A stretch of DNA of 64,000 nt from Flavipsychrobacter sp. GTDB lineage: Bacteria > Bacteroidota > Bacteroidia > Chitinophagales > Chitinophagaceae. Positions 6,042 to 14,084 of the stretch are shown piece after piece. The translations under genes and the position numbers were made by a program. The notes under the pieces are model-generated. The model saw nothing but the letters and a program-made list of their open reading frames with translations, was not told the DNA's origin and made no database searches. The stretch lies in contig JAWKLD010000001.1 in assembly GCA_041392855.1 (NCBI GenBank), forward strand, positions 191,501 to 255,500, in the 5' to 3' direction. Each line of letters begins with the position of its first letter. The first letter of the stretch is position 1.

Positions 6042-8471
6042 GTGAAAACAACATCATTAATAATTGTACTTATTATTTTATTCGGTACTTTTTGTAAAGC
6101 ACAAACATCAAATTCCACAAGGTCTATCTTTAGTGATACAATGGAGATAGGCGAAGTAATTATAAGTGCTAAAACTGCTATTAAAGTAAACAACGACACC
6201 ATCAGCTATAGAGTAGACTCTTTTTATAAAGACCCATTAGCAACAACAGAAGACGTTTTAAAAAGGCTGCCCGGAGTTGAAGTAAGTAGAGATGGTACTG
6301 TTACTATCAATAGCAAAACCGTTACCAGAATATATATTAATGGTAAAGAGTATGATACTGAAGATCTTACTTCGATCACTAAAAACCTACCCGCTGAAAT
6401 CTTAGAGAAAATACAAGTAGCCGACTATCATAGTGAAGACGCCATATTTAGTAGCAGTAAAGAACCCACAGAGGAAAAAGTTATCAATCTACAGTTTAAG
6501 AAAAAGTATAAAAATGGTATATATGGGCGAGCCACTTGCGGATATGGAACAAAGGATAGATACCAAGCTGGGCTATTCGGCAACTACATGTCTAAGGATG
6601 GTCTTAGCCTAACAACTATTATTGGCGTCAATAATACAGGTATATCCAACGTAGAGAATACAAATAATAACTCTTGGAGTTCACCAGGTGTAAAGGATGA
6701 ACAAAAAGCCACTATCAACTTCTCTAAAGATGTAACACCTAAATGGAAGTTAAGTGGTGGTTACAATTTCAGTGCCAACAAAAACACACTATACCGCTCC
6801 TCTTTCAGAACCACCTATTTACAAAATGACAGTTTGCTACTACAAGAACAAAGTCAACGTTCAATAAGTACAAACAATAGTCATAGGGTAAATATTAGAA
6901 GCAACTGGGATATTAGTAAAAGACTTAAAATACGCTCCTACCTATCAATGAACTATAAAGACCAAGATGCCAACAGTAATAATAAAGACATAACATACCA
7001 AAATCAGCAAGAGCAAATAGATTTTCAAAGAATTTCTCTAGTGAACAGCTATGACACTAAGGCTAATATTAGATGGAATAATACAATAATGAAAGCATTT
7101 GCTAAGGAAAAAAGAACCCTTATTGTTAATGTGAATGCAAATTATGGAGTCTCAAAAAGTACAGCTAACAATCAAAACACGAATGAATACCTCATATCCT
7201 CTTCAAACACCAATGTATCTAATACTGCTCACACTAGAAGCAATAATGTAGCTACTCATATCGGTATTAAATACAACGAACCTATAAGTTCGTCCAGCAT
7301 GGTATCTCTTGATTATAGCAATAACTATACTATGGCCTCTAATCAGAGAGAAGTTTTGGTAGGTAACAACGGTATGACCATTTTTGACACTACGCAAAGC
7401 AGGAACTATAACAATAGCAATAATGAAAACACATTAGGGCTTAGTTATCAGTATTCAAAAAACAAACTATATGGCTCATTAGGGTTTCAGTTACTGCTCT
7501 ATAATAGGACTACAAAAGATGAGCATAATAACCAAAACAACATTTCTCAACAAGGTGTTAATTATGCACCTCGTTTACATTTACAATACAAAATGACTAA
7601 AAAAAGAAATATTAGTTTTGGCTACAATGGTCGTATTAATGCCCCAAACCTTAGTCAATTACAGCCCATCCCTGACTATACTGACAGCTTGAATATATTT
7701 ACGGGCAACCCCAACCTTAAACCTGAAATCAGCAACAACGTAACCCTTAACTATAGAAATTACAACTTATCAGGTGGCAACACGAATATATATCTACGCA
7801 GTAGTTGGCACAGCCAAAAAATAATCAATAATGTAGTGATTACGAATAGCAAAAGAGAGACAACCCCTATCAATGCAGATGGTAATTATTCTTTCACTTT
7901 AGGCATTAACAAGACCACCTCTATTATTAAAAAGAAACTAAGACTTACGACAAGTATCTCTGGCAGTTGGCAAAACAACGTCAATATCATCAACAACACA
8001 CTACAGGATAGAAAGAGCTATACCATATCACCCAATATATACCTTAACTACCTTTCAAACGAGATCTATGAAGGCAACATACGCTATGGCTATAATTGGA
8101 ATAAAACAATAACAACAAATAGTACTAATAACCTATTACAAACACATAATCTATCCCAACAAGGGACTTTCTACTTGCCTTTTCATATTAAATGGGAATA
8201 TGACCTTTCCTATATTGTAAATAATGGGCTAAGTCAATCTTTTGAACAAGAGTTTTTCTTGGTTAGTACATCCTTATATAAAGAGTTTAAGAAATTAAAA
8301 GGTCTATTTATTAGTATTCAGGCATACGATATATTCAATAATTTTCCTACAGTACAGCGGAATATTAATGATAACTATTATGAAGACATATCTGTTAATA
8401 GGATAGGCAGTTATTATATGCTTTCACTGATTTACAGGTTTACCTCTTTCCCCATTAATACAGAAATATAA
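6042..8471 (+). CDS. Outer-membrane beta-barrel, TonB-receptor-like (OMP_b-brl_3 family)
   Basis: 809 residues, GTG start, signal peptide ending near FCKAQ. Residues ~35-150 form a TonB-receptor plug: GEVIISAK, DTISYRVDSF, EDVLKRLPGVEVSRDGTV, then YINGKEYD. The rest is a long Asn/Thr/Ser-rich outer-membrane barrel ending in an aromatic/hydrophobic strand (YMLSLIYRFTSFP). This matches the outer-membrane protein beta-barrel family (OMP_b-brl_3) of Bacteroidota. Most members begin with a ~90-residue carboxypeptidase-regulatory-like domain; here the plug follows the signal peptide directly. It starts 19 bases after the CxxC gene and closes the accessory block. It likely moves or binds a substrate at the outer membrane; which one is unknown. 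Confidence 0.8.
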   Translation: MKTTSLIIVLIILFGTFCKAQTSNSTRSIFSDTMEIGEVIISAKTAIKVNNDTISYRVDSFYKDPLATTEDVLKRLPGVEVSRDGTVTINSKTVTRIYINGKEYDTEDLTSITKNLPAEILEKIQVADYHSEDAIFSSSKEPTEEKVINLQFKKKYKNGIYGRATCGYGTKDRYQAGLFGNYMSKDGLSLTTIIGVNNTGISNVENTNNNSWSSPGVKDEQKATINFSKDVTPKWKLSGGYNFSANKNTLYRSSFRTTYLQNDSLLLQEQSQRSISTNNSHRVNIRSNWDISKRLKIRSYLSMNYKDQDANSNNKDITYQNQQEQIDFQRISLVNSYDTKANIRWNNTIMKAFAKEKRTLIVNVNANYGVSKSTANNQNTNEYLISSSNTNVSNTAHTRSNNVATHIGIKYNEPISSSSMVSLDYSNNYTMASNQREVLVGNNGMTIFDTTQSRNYNNSNNENTLGLSYQYSKNKLYGSLGFQLLLYNRTTKDEHNNQNNISQQGVNYAPRLHLQYKMTKKRNISFGYNGRINAPNLSQLQPIPDYTDSLNIFTGNPNLKPEISNNVTLNYRNYNLSGGNTNIYLRSSWHSQKIINNVVITNSKRETTPINADGNYSFTLGINKTTSIIKKKLRLTTSISGSWQNNVNIINNTLQDRKSYTISPNIYLNYLSNEIYEGNIRYGYNWNKTITTNSTNNLLQTHNLSQQGTFYLPFHIKWEYDLSYIVNNGLSQSFEQEFFLVSTSLYKEFKKLKGLFISIQAYDIFNNFPTVQRNINDNYYEDISVNRIGSYYMLSLIYRFTSFPINTEI

Positions 8472-8483
8472 TTAACAGAACCT

Positions 8484-8512
8484 TAAACGCCCTCTTATTA
8501 AAAGAGTGTTTA
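8484..8512. terminator. Hairpin after the barrel gene, possible weak terminator
   Basis: Arms TAAACG..CTCTT and AAGAG(T)GTTTA pair with a two-base bulge around a short loop. No run of T follows on the + strand, so termination would be inefficient or rho-dependent. Confidence 0.35.
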
Positions 8513-8576
8513 GCGTGGCATTATAAAAAGTACGATCATACCCACCGGTTTGCCAGGCTCGAAAAACGGGCCAAAA

Positions 8577-8596
8577 GGAAGGGGCGGGGGGTGTGG
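8577..8596 (+). other. Isolated G-rich tract between barrel gene and tRNA-Gln
   Basis: Twenty bases with 16 G in runs of 2, 4, 6 and 2 (GGAAGGGGCGGGGGGTGTGG), within A+T-rich surroundings and preceded by a C/G-richer stretch (8541-8572). It could fold as a two-tetrad quadruplex. No gene or known element is recognised. Confidence 0.4.
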
Positions 8597-8658
8597 TCCA
8601 AAAAACATGTTAAACCTAGTATATACCGCCACCAGTAAAAAACCGACCCAAAAAACAC

Positions 8659-8683
8659 AAAAGCCGCTATGAAAGCGGCTTTT
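8659..8683. terminator. Bidirectional terminator downstream of tRNA-Gln
   Basis: Perfect stem AAAAGCCGCT/AGCGGCTTTT with a 5-base loop. On the - strand it follows tRNA-Gln by 13 bases and is trailed by a T-rich run (GTGTTTTTTGG), so it mainly ends the tRNA transcript. Confidence 0.8.
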
Positions 8684-8696
8684 AACGTGTTATATG

Positions 8697-8767
8697 CAGT
8701 CCGACCTGGATTCGAACCAAGACAGACAGTACCAAAAACTGTAGTGCTACCATTACACCATCGGACT
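8697..8767 (-). tRNA. tRNA-Gln (anticodon TTG)
   Basis: Read on the - strand: acceptor AGTCCGA pairs with TCGGACT, discriminator G. The anticodon stem ACAGT/ACTGT closes the seven-base loop TTTTGGT, giving anticodon TTG. The T-arm has loop TTCGAAT. No CCA is encoded. Transcription is from a near-perfect promoter at 8789-8820. Confidence 0.92.
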
Positions 8768-8788
8768 GTTTCCTGCGTTGCAGGGCTG

Positions 8789-8820
8789 CAAAGTTATATA
8801 GTCAAACGAATATCACAAAA
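8789..8820 (-). promoter_or_regulatory. Promoter of tRNA-Gln (TTTTG-N19-TAACTTTG)
   Basis: On the - strand, TTTTG (8820-8816) is followed after exactly 19 bases by TAACTTTG (8796-8789), a full match to the Bacteroidota -33/-7 consensus. The tRNA 5' end is 21 bases further on. Confidence 0.75.
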
Positions 8821-8904
8821 CTTTTTAAAAATTTATTTTTCAATTATTTAAAATCAATACCAGCCACGAAGAATAATTCGTTCTCTAAAATCATCTTTTT
8901 CTAG

Positions 8905-8912
8905 TAGGTTTG
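8905..8912 (+). promoter_or_regulatory. Putative -7 element upstream of mrdA (TAGGTTTG)
   Basis: Exact TAnnTTTG match 31 bases before the mrdA ATG. No -33 TTTG is seen at N19. Confidence 0.4.
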
Positions 8913-8943
8913 TGTTAGTCCTCAAATTTTAATCTCAAATCGT

Positions 8944-10968
8944 ATGTCATTAGCGGACAAGCCGCGCATGTGGGTCATTACATCACTATTTACGCTGGTT
9001 GCACTAGTGATAGTAGGGCGACTTTTTTACATACAGATTGTAGATGATAAGTATAAGGTTATGGCGAATAATATTGCCATATATAAAAAAATTGTCTATC
9101 CTCCTCGTGGTGTTATATATGATAAAAACCATAAAGTAATGCTTTACAATCAGGTAGTATATGACCTTATGGCTACCTATAGTAAAGTGCCTAAGACGCT
9201 AGATACCATGAAGCTATGCGGGATCTTAGGTATTGATAAAGCTCGTTTTGAAGAACTGTTGGATAGAACAAGAGTGCGCTACGGGCCTGTAAGAAAAGGC
9301 ATAATGGTAGAGCAGCTTACCAAAGCTCAGACAGCCAGATTGCAGGAGAATATGTATGCTTTTGACGGTTTTGAGATGAGTGAGCGTTATATAAGAACCT
9401 ATCCAGACTCTACTTCTGCACTTATCTTAGGTTATATAGGAGAGATATCTCCCAGAATGTTGAAAAATGAGCGTTATGTCAGCTACCAACGTGGAGATTA
9501 TATTGGTATAAATGGTCTGGAGCATGAATATGAAGAAGAGCTGAGAGGACAAAGAGGAGTTTACTTTTTTGAACGGGATAACTACAACAGACCTACAGAA
9601 CCTTATAAAAAGGGAGCATTAGATACACAGGCTATTGCAGGAAGTAGTTTAGAATTGTCGCTTGATGTAGAACTGCAGGCGTATGGTGAGCGACTAATGA
9701 GTCATAAGATAGGAAGTGTTGTTGCAATAAATCCTAAAACGGGCGGTATACTAGCATTAGTGAGCGCTCCAAGCTACAACCCTAACTTGCTTGGAGGTAG
9801 GGAAAGAGCAAAAAACTTCTCTAGGCTCTATTATGATGCTACAAAACCGTTGTTTAATAGAGCTACACAAGCGTACTATCAACCAGGTTCAACGATTAAG
9901 CCTTTAACTGCGTTGGTGGCATTAGATATAGGGGTTATCACGCCTAATTTTGGTTACCCTTGTGCAGGTGGGTATTATTCCTGTGGTAAACGAATTGGTT
10001 GTACGCACACCGGAGGCGGCCACGCAGCAAACCTACGCCGAGCGTTAGCCAACTCTTGTAATGCTTATTTTGTACACATACTACGTTTGGCAATTGATAG
10101 TAAGAAGTTTGGAGGGGTGAAGAAGGGGTTACAGAAATGGTATGAATACTACAATGATTTTGGCTTTGGCAGACAACTGGGAGTAGACCTGCCGTATGAA
10201 CGAAAAGGACTACTACCTGATTCCTCGTATTATAATAGAGCGTATAATGGAAGGTGGAATTCTTGTATGGTCCTGTTCACAGGTATGGGGCAAGGTGAAA
10301 TAGCATTGACTCCATTGCAGTTAGCCAATGCTATGTGTATTATTGCGAATAAGGGGTACTATTACACACCACATTTTGTAAGGTCTATAAATGGTAATGC
10401 CGATCACCCTAAGTTAAAAGCATATAAAGAAAAGCACGTAGTGACTAGTATGCCGCAGGAGGTTTATGATGTTGTAGCCCTGGGTATGCAGGATGTAGTA
10501 GAGTTTGGTACAGGAAAGGTAGCACAACTACCTAATGTTGATGTATGTGCTAAGACAGGTACTGTTGAGAATAAAGCAAGAATAGGTACAAAGGTGATCA
10601 AAATGAAAGACCACTCTGTATTTGTGGCATTTGCTCCCAGAGAAGACCCTAAGATAGCTTTAGCTGCCGTGGTTGAGAATGCAGGTTTTGGTGCCACATG
10701 GGCTGGTCCTGTTGTTAGTCTTATGATGGAAAAGTATTTAAATGATACTATAGCTACTGGAAGGTTGTATTTAGAGGATAAGCTCTATAAGGCGAATCTG
10801 ATCAATGAACATATTTATGAAATAGATGCAAGCCAACGTGAGGCAGATAGAGTAAGAGAGGAAAGAAGGTTGGAAAGGTTAAGGGTGAGAGATAGCGCTA
10901 ACAGTGTGAGAGATTCTTTGATGATAAGAAAGTGGTATATGTCTACTTATATAAAAGGGGCTAAATAA
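8944..10968 (+). CDS. mrdA: Penicillin-binding protein 2, peptidoglycan transpeptidase
   Basis: 674 residues. A short cytoplasmic N-terminus and one membrane anchor (~10-32) precede the PBP dimerisation region (PPRGVIYDKN..V), and the transpeptidase domain follows. The three active-site motifs are present: STIK with the nucleophile at Ser316, SCN at 371-373, and KTG at 537-539. It cross-links peptidoglycan during lateral wall growth together with RodA, whose gene starts 1 base after this stop. The C-terminal ~50 residues are highly charged (Arg/Glu/Asp) and probably helical. The mreC/mreD genes that commonly precede mrdA are not in the 900 bases upstream; tRNA-Gln is there instead. Confidence 0.95.
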   Translation: MSLADKPRMWVITSLFTLVALVIVGRLFYIQIVDDKYKVMANNIAIYKKIVYPPRGVIYDKNHKVMLYNQVVYDLMATYSKVPKTLDTMKLCGILGIDKARFEELLDRTRVRYGPVRKGIMVEQLTKAQTARLQENMYAFDGFEMSERYIRTYPDSTSALILGYIGEISPRMLKNERYVSYQRGDYIGINGLEHEYEEELRGQRGVYFFERDNYNRPTEPYKKGALDTQAIAGSSLELSLDVELQAYGERLMSHKIGSVVAINPKTGGILALVSAPSYNPNLLGGRERAKNFSRLYYDATKPLFNRATQAYYQPGSTIKPLTALVALDIGVITPNFGYPCAGGYYSCGKRIGCTHTGGGHAANLRRALANSCNAYFVHILRLAIDSKKFGGVKKGLQKWYEYYNDFGFGRQLGVDLPYERKGLLPDSSYYNRAYNGRWNSCMVLFTGMGQGEIALTPLQLANAMCIIANKGYYYTPHFVRSINGNADHPKLKAYKEKHVVTSMPQEVYDVVALGMQDVVEFGTGKVAQLPNVDVCAKTGTVENKARIGTKVIKMKDHSVFVAFAPREDPKIALAAVVENAGFGATWAGPVVSLMMEKYLNDTIATGRLYLEDKLYKANLINEHIYEIDASQREADRVREERRLERLRVRDSANSVRDSLMIRKWYMSTYIKGAK

Positions 10969-10969
10969 G

Positions 10970-12289
10970 ATGGGTAGAAACAGTAAATCGGTTTTTGGTA
11001 GAATAGATGGGATCACATTTGTGTTATACCTGTTGTTGATAGGTATAGGTTTGCTGTCTATATTTTCTGTAGAATATAGCAGTACTGATACCCGTGTGTT
11101 TGTATTTAGTAAAAGCCATGGAAGACAGATAATGTGGTTATTTATTTCATTGTTCTTTGGGTTGCTTATTTTATTTACTGATACAAAGTTTTTCTCGTCA
11201 ATAGCCTATATGTCCTATACAATAGGCCTGTTCTTGCTTATTATTACCATATTTGTAGGCATACCCATGAAGGGGTCACAGTCGTGGTTAGGGGTAGGGA
11301 GTTTTAAATTTCAGCCGGGTGAAGTTTGTAAAATATTCACGTCTTTAGCTTTAGCAAAGTTCTTATCCTCACCCGAAACTCAATTCAAAGAATTGAAATA
11401 TAAACTTATTGGTGTGGCTATTGCTTTAATGCCTGCGGTGTTTATTGTTTTGCAGAAAGAAACAGGGTTAGCCTTAGTCTATTTATCCTTCATATTAGTG
11501 CTGTATAGAGAAGGGCTTCCGCATAGTGTGCTTATTATTGGATTTTCAAGCATTGCTTTAACTCTGGCTACTTTATTGGTAGATAAAACAACATTGTTCG
11601 TCGCTATTACTGCTATTGCGGTATTGTTGGCTGTATTATTACGCAATGGACTAAAAAAAGGATGGACACTAAGGCTTGTATTAATTGGTAGCTGGCTGGT
11701 GTGTATCTTGTTCTCACAAGTGATAGTACCAATAACGTTCAAGCATGTTTTACAAAAACACCAAATAGAAAGAATATATTCTACGCTGGGACAACAAGTT
11801 CCTGAAGAGTATTTGCCAGAAAAAGATAGAGGTAAAAAGAGAAAGGGTATATCCAATTATAATGTTACTCAATCTAAGATCGCTATAGGTTCAGGTGGTT
11901 TTTCAGGTAAAGGTTATTTAAATGGAACATCAACTAAAAACGAATTTGTTCCAGAGCAAAATACTGACTTTATATTCTGCGCTGTAGGAGAGCAGTTTGG
12001 CTTTTTAGGAAGTACGGTTTTGGTGCTTATCTACTTAATGCTGATGCTCAGAATAGTGTATTTAGCAGAAGAGCAGCGCTCAGTATTTAGTAGAGTATAT
12101 GCCTATTGTGTGGCATCTATCCTTTTCTTCCACTTTGCTATTAATGTGTCCATGACCATTGGGATAGCTCCTGTTATTGGCATTACATTGCCTCTGTTAA
12201 GTTATGGAGGGTCGTCATTGTTGTCCTTCAGTATATTGATATTTATTTTATTGCGCCTAGATGCTGATAGACAAGTATTGATACGTTAA
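10970..12289 (+). CDS. rodA: RodA, SEDS-family peptidoglycan glycosyltransferase
   Basis: 439 residues with about ten hydrophobic membrane segments. SEDS-family landmarks are visible: GSQSWLGVGSF.FQPGE in the first half, and GFLGSTVLVLIY, PVIGITLPLLSYGGSSLL near the end. The long extracytoplasmic loop (~280-330) lies between them. RodA polymerises lipid II into glycan strands and pairs with PBP2 in the elongasome; the gene order mrdA-rodA with 1-base spacing supports this. Length is at the upper side for the family. The stop is followed by a promoter element within 10 bases, so the next gene can be transcribed independently. Confidence 0.95.
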   Translation: MGRNSKSVFGRIDGITFVLYLLLIGIGLLSIFSVEYSSTDTRVFVFSKSHGRQIMWLFISLFFGLLILFTDTKFFSSIAYMSYTIGLFLLIITIFVGIPMKGSQSWLGVGSFKFQPGEVCKIFTSLALAKFLSSPETQFKELKYKLIGVAIALMPAVFIVLQKETGLALVYLSFILVLYREGLPHSVLIIGFSSIALTLATLLVDKTTLFVAITAIAVLLAVLLRNGLKKGWTLRLVLIGSWLVCILFSQVIVPITFKHVLQKHQIERIYSTLGQQVPEEYLPEKDRGKKRKGISNYNVTQSKIAIGSGGFSGKGYLNGTSTKNEFVPEQNTDFIFCAVGEQFGFLGSTVLVLIYLMLMLRIVYLAEEQRSVFSRVYAYCVASILFFHFAINVSMTIGIAPVIGITLPLLSYGGSSLLSFSILIFILLRLDADRQVLIR

Positions 12290-12294
12290 CTTTG
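12287..12294 (+). promoter_or_regulatory. Putative -7 element TAACTTTG for a leaderless mRNA
   Basis: Exact TAnnTTTG overlapping the end of rodA. The ATG of the MBL gene is only 5 bases beyond it, so a transcript starting at the usual distance would begin at or next to the start codon. Confidence 0.5.
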
Positions 12295-12299
12295 CGCCC

Positions 12300-13043
12300 A
12301 TGGCAAAAATTATCCCGTTATCAGAAGGTGTGTTCACAGTTGGTCATGATAAAGACTTTGTTCCTTTTGATGTAGATAAAGACGAGTTGACGGATAGACC
12401 CAGAGGTTCTTTGCTGGTAGATATACAACCTTTTTTGATAGTTACAGATAAGGATGTTATGGTGCTGGATACAGGACTGGGCTATAAGAAAGATGGTGTT
12501 TTGCAAATACATACCAACCTTAGAAAGAATGGGTACGAACCCGAAGAGGTTACTAAAGTGTTGATGAGCCATTTGCATAAAGACCATGCTAGCGGGCTAT
12601 GTTATGAAGATGATAATGGAATGGTAAAGACAACTTTCCCTAATGCTAAGTATTATATATACAGGCCAGAAGCTGATTTTGCATTAGAAAAAGGTGCTCC
12701 TTCTTTTAATCCTGATTCTTTACATCCTGTTCTTTCAAGCGATCAGGTAGAATGGCTTGATGGGGAAGAGGGTGTAATAGATGGTTATATTAAGTTTTTT
12801 CATTCAGGTGGTCACAGTCCACAGCATATTGTTTATTTGATAGATGACGGGCAGAATAAGGTGTTTTTTGGTGGAGACGAGGCACCACAACTGAAGCAGA
12901 TGAAAATAAAATACATAGCAAAGTACGACTACAATGGTAAGCGTGCTATGGAGCTAAGGGCACAGTATGCTGAGCAAGGCAAGAATGAAGCTTGGCAGTT
13001 TCTTTTTTATCATGATGTGAAACTCCCAGTGTCTCAGTTGTAG
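12300..13043 (+). CDS. MBL-fold metallo-hydrolase
   Basis: 247 residues, no signal peptide. The metallo-beta-lactamase signature HxHxDH appears as HLHKDH (~94-99). It is followed by HSGGHSPQH and by GGDEAP, which correspond to the later metal-binding His and Asp positions. This is a binuclear-metal hydrolase of the broad lactonase-like group. The substrate cannot be told from sequence. It is probably leaderless (TAACTTTG five bases before ATG). The stop lies 2 bases from the convergent stop of the Spy-like gene. Confidence 0.8.
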   Translation: MAKIIPLSEGVFTVGHDKDFVPFDVDKDELTDRPRGSLLVDIQPFLIVTDKDVMVLDTGLGYKKDGVLQIHTNLRKNGYEPEEVTKVLMSHLHKDHASGLCYEDDNGMVKTTFPNAKYYIYRPEADFALEKGAPSFNPDSLHPVLSSDQVEWLDGEEGVIDGYIKFFHSGGHSPQHIVYLIDDGQNKVFFGGDEAPQLKQMKIKYIAKYDYNGKRAMELRAQYAEQGKNEAWQFLFYHDVKLPVSQL

Positions 13044-13044
13044 G

Positions 13045-13500
13045 TTATCGGCCTCTGTTGCCTCTACTGCTACCACCTTTGTTGTGTAAGCGTTTAATGA
13101 GCATGGCTCTAAACTCTCGTTCAGCAATAAAAAGGTCTGCTATTTGTTGTTCGGTTATTTTTCCTTTTAATGATTGGATAAGTTCCTTTTTTAAGGCTAG
13201 CTTTTCCTCTTGGTAATGGATATCGGCATTGATATAGTCCATAGCCTCTTTTCGTGAGGCGTCTGGGTTTTCTTTATGATATTGGCTACCAAAGCTTTTT
13301 CTAAGCTCATGATTGTCCTTTTCAAATGCATTATATATCGGCCAAAAATCTTTGGCTTGCTCAGGCGTAAGCTGTAATTTTTTGGTGATATAGCCAATTT
13401 TTATGGTTTGTATCTCTTCATATCTACCTCTGTCTCTTTGGGCAAACAGTAAGGAAGAACCTAGAGTTATCAGTAATATCGTGAATAATAGCTTTTTCAT
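13045..13500 (-). CDS. Spy/CpxP-like periplasmic protein, third gene of ECF cassette
   Basis: 151 residues with a signal peptide ending LLFAQ. The mature part is mostly helical and charged. It contains QLTPEQ (~42-47) and a second ITEQQ near the C-terminus, matching the paired LTxxQ motifs of the Spy/CpxP/CnrX superfamily. The tail is Gly/Arg-rich. It follows the anti-sigma gene by 16 bases in one operon with the ECF sigma factor. By analogy with CnrX-CnrY-CnrH it may be the periplasmic sensor that tunes the anti-sigma factor, or a chaperone made in response. The family match is fair; the sensing role is inference. Confidence 0.65.
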   Translation of the reverse strand: MKKLLFTILLITLGSSLLFAQRDRGRYEEIQTIKIGYITKKLQLTPEQAKDFWPIYNAFEKDNHELRKSFGSQYHKENPDASRKEAMDYINADIHYQEEKLALKKELIQSLKGKITEQQIADLFIAEREFRAMLIKRLHNKGGSSRGNRGR

Positions 13501-13516
13501 TTTGTTTGCTTTATGC

Positions 13517-14047
13517 TTAGTCTATGCTGTATAAATAATCGTTAATGGTCGTATTGTCAACTTCTTTGAAATTGATTTCTTGAGTTGTGTTGGGTAGTGA
13601 TGCTTTAATTAATTCCATGTCAAAGTCGTCTATATTATCTTCCATATAGGCTAGTATTTTTTCATCTGATATCTGCGCTAAATTTTCAGTTGCAGAAAGA
13701 GGCTGTTCATGTGGTTGTTGGTAAATGCCTATGCTGATAAGTATAATGATAACAGCCGCTGCAGCCATACTTATGCTACGCCAGTTAAAGCTAACTCGCT
13801 TAGTCACAGGCTTTTCCTCTTCCAGCTCTTTTTTGAGCCGCTCGAACATTGCCTCAGGTAAATTGTCAAAATACCCCTCTGGCACTATATGTGGTGCTGC
13901 ATGTTTTTTTGTGGTTTGTAATGAAACATGACTATAGAGCTCATCAAAATAATGATGAGGTACAGTAAAAGGCATTTCTTTAGAAATATTGCCTAGCTTA
14001 CTGTTGAGCATTTGTAGCTCTTCTTGTATGTCATTGTTCTGTTTCAT
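13517..14047 (-). CDS. Anti-sigma-factor-like single-pass membrane protein
   Basis: 176 residues. The cytoplasmic N-terminal ~85 residues contain a repeated VPxxYFDxL unit (TVPHHYFDEL and IVPEGYFDNL). One membrane helix follows (~92-109, AAAAVIIILISIGIY), then a ~65-residue acidic periplasmic tail. The architecture and position directly after an ECF sigma gene (37 bases) fit a membrane-bound anti-sigma factor of the Bacteroidota type. No zinc-binding HxxxCxxC motif is present. It probably sequesters the sigma factor at the membrane until the Spy-like partner or another envelope signal releases it. Confidence 0.7.
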   Translation of the reverse strand: MKQNNDIQEELQMLNSKLGNISKEMPFTVPHHYFDELYSHVSLQTTKKHAAPHIVPEGYFDNLPEAMFERLKKELEEEKPVTKRVSFNWRSISMAAAAVIIILISIGIYQQPHEQPLSATENLAQISDEKILAYMEDNIDDFDMELIKASLPNTTQEINFKEVDNTTINDYLYSID

Positions 14048-14084
14048 TCCTTTTATTAGACAGTATAAAACCTTATATGTTTAA

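Noticed and set aside
8669..8851. 60-codon + strand frame across the tRNA-Gln region
   Set aside because: It runs through the terminator and the antisense of tRNA-Gln; no signal of coding.
11479..11856. 125-codon - strand frame opposite rodA
   Set aside because: Low-complexity mirror of membrane-segment codons in rodA.
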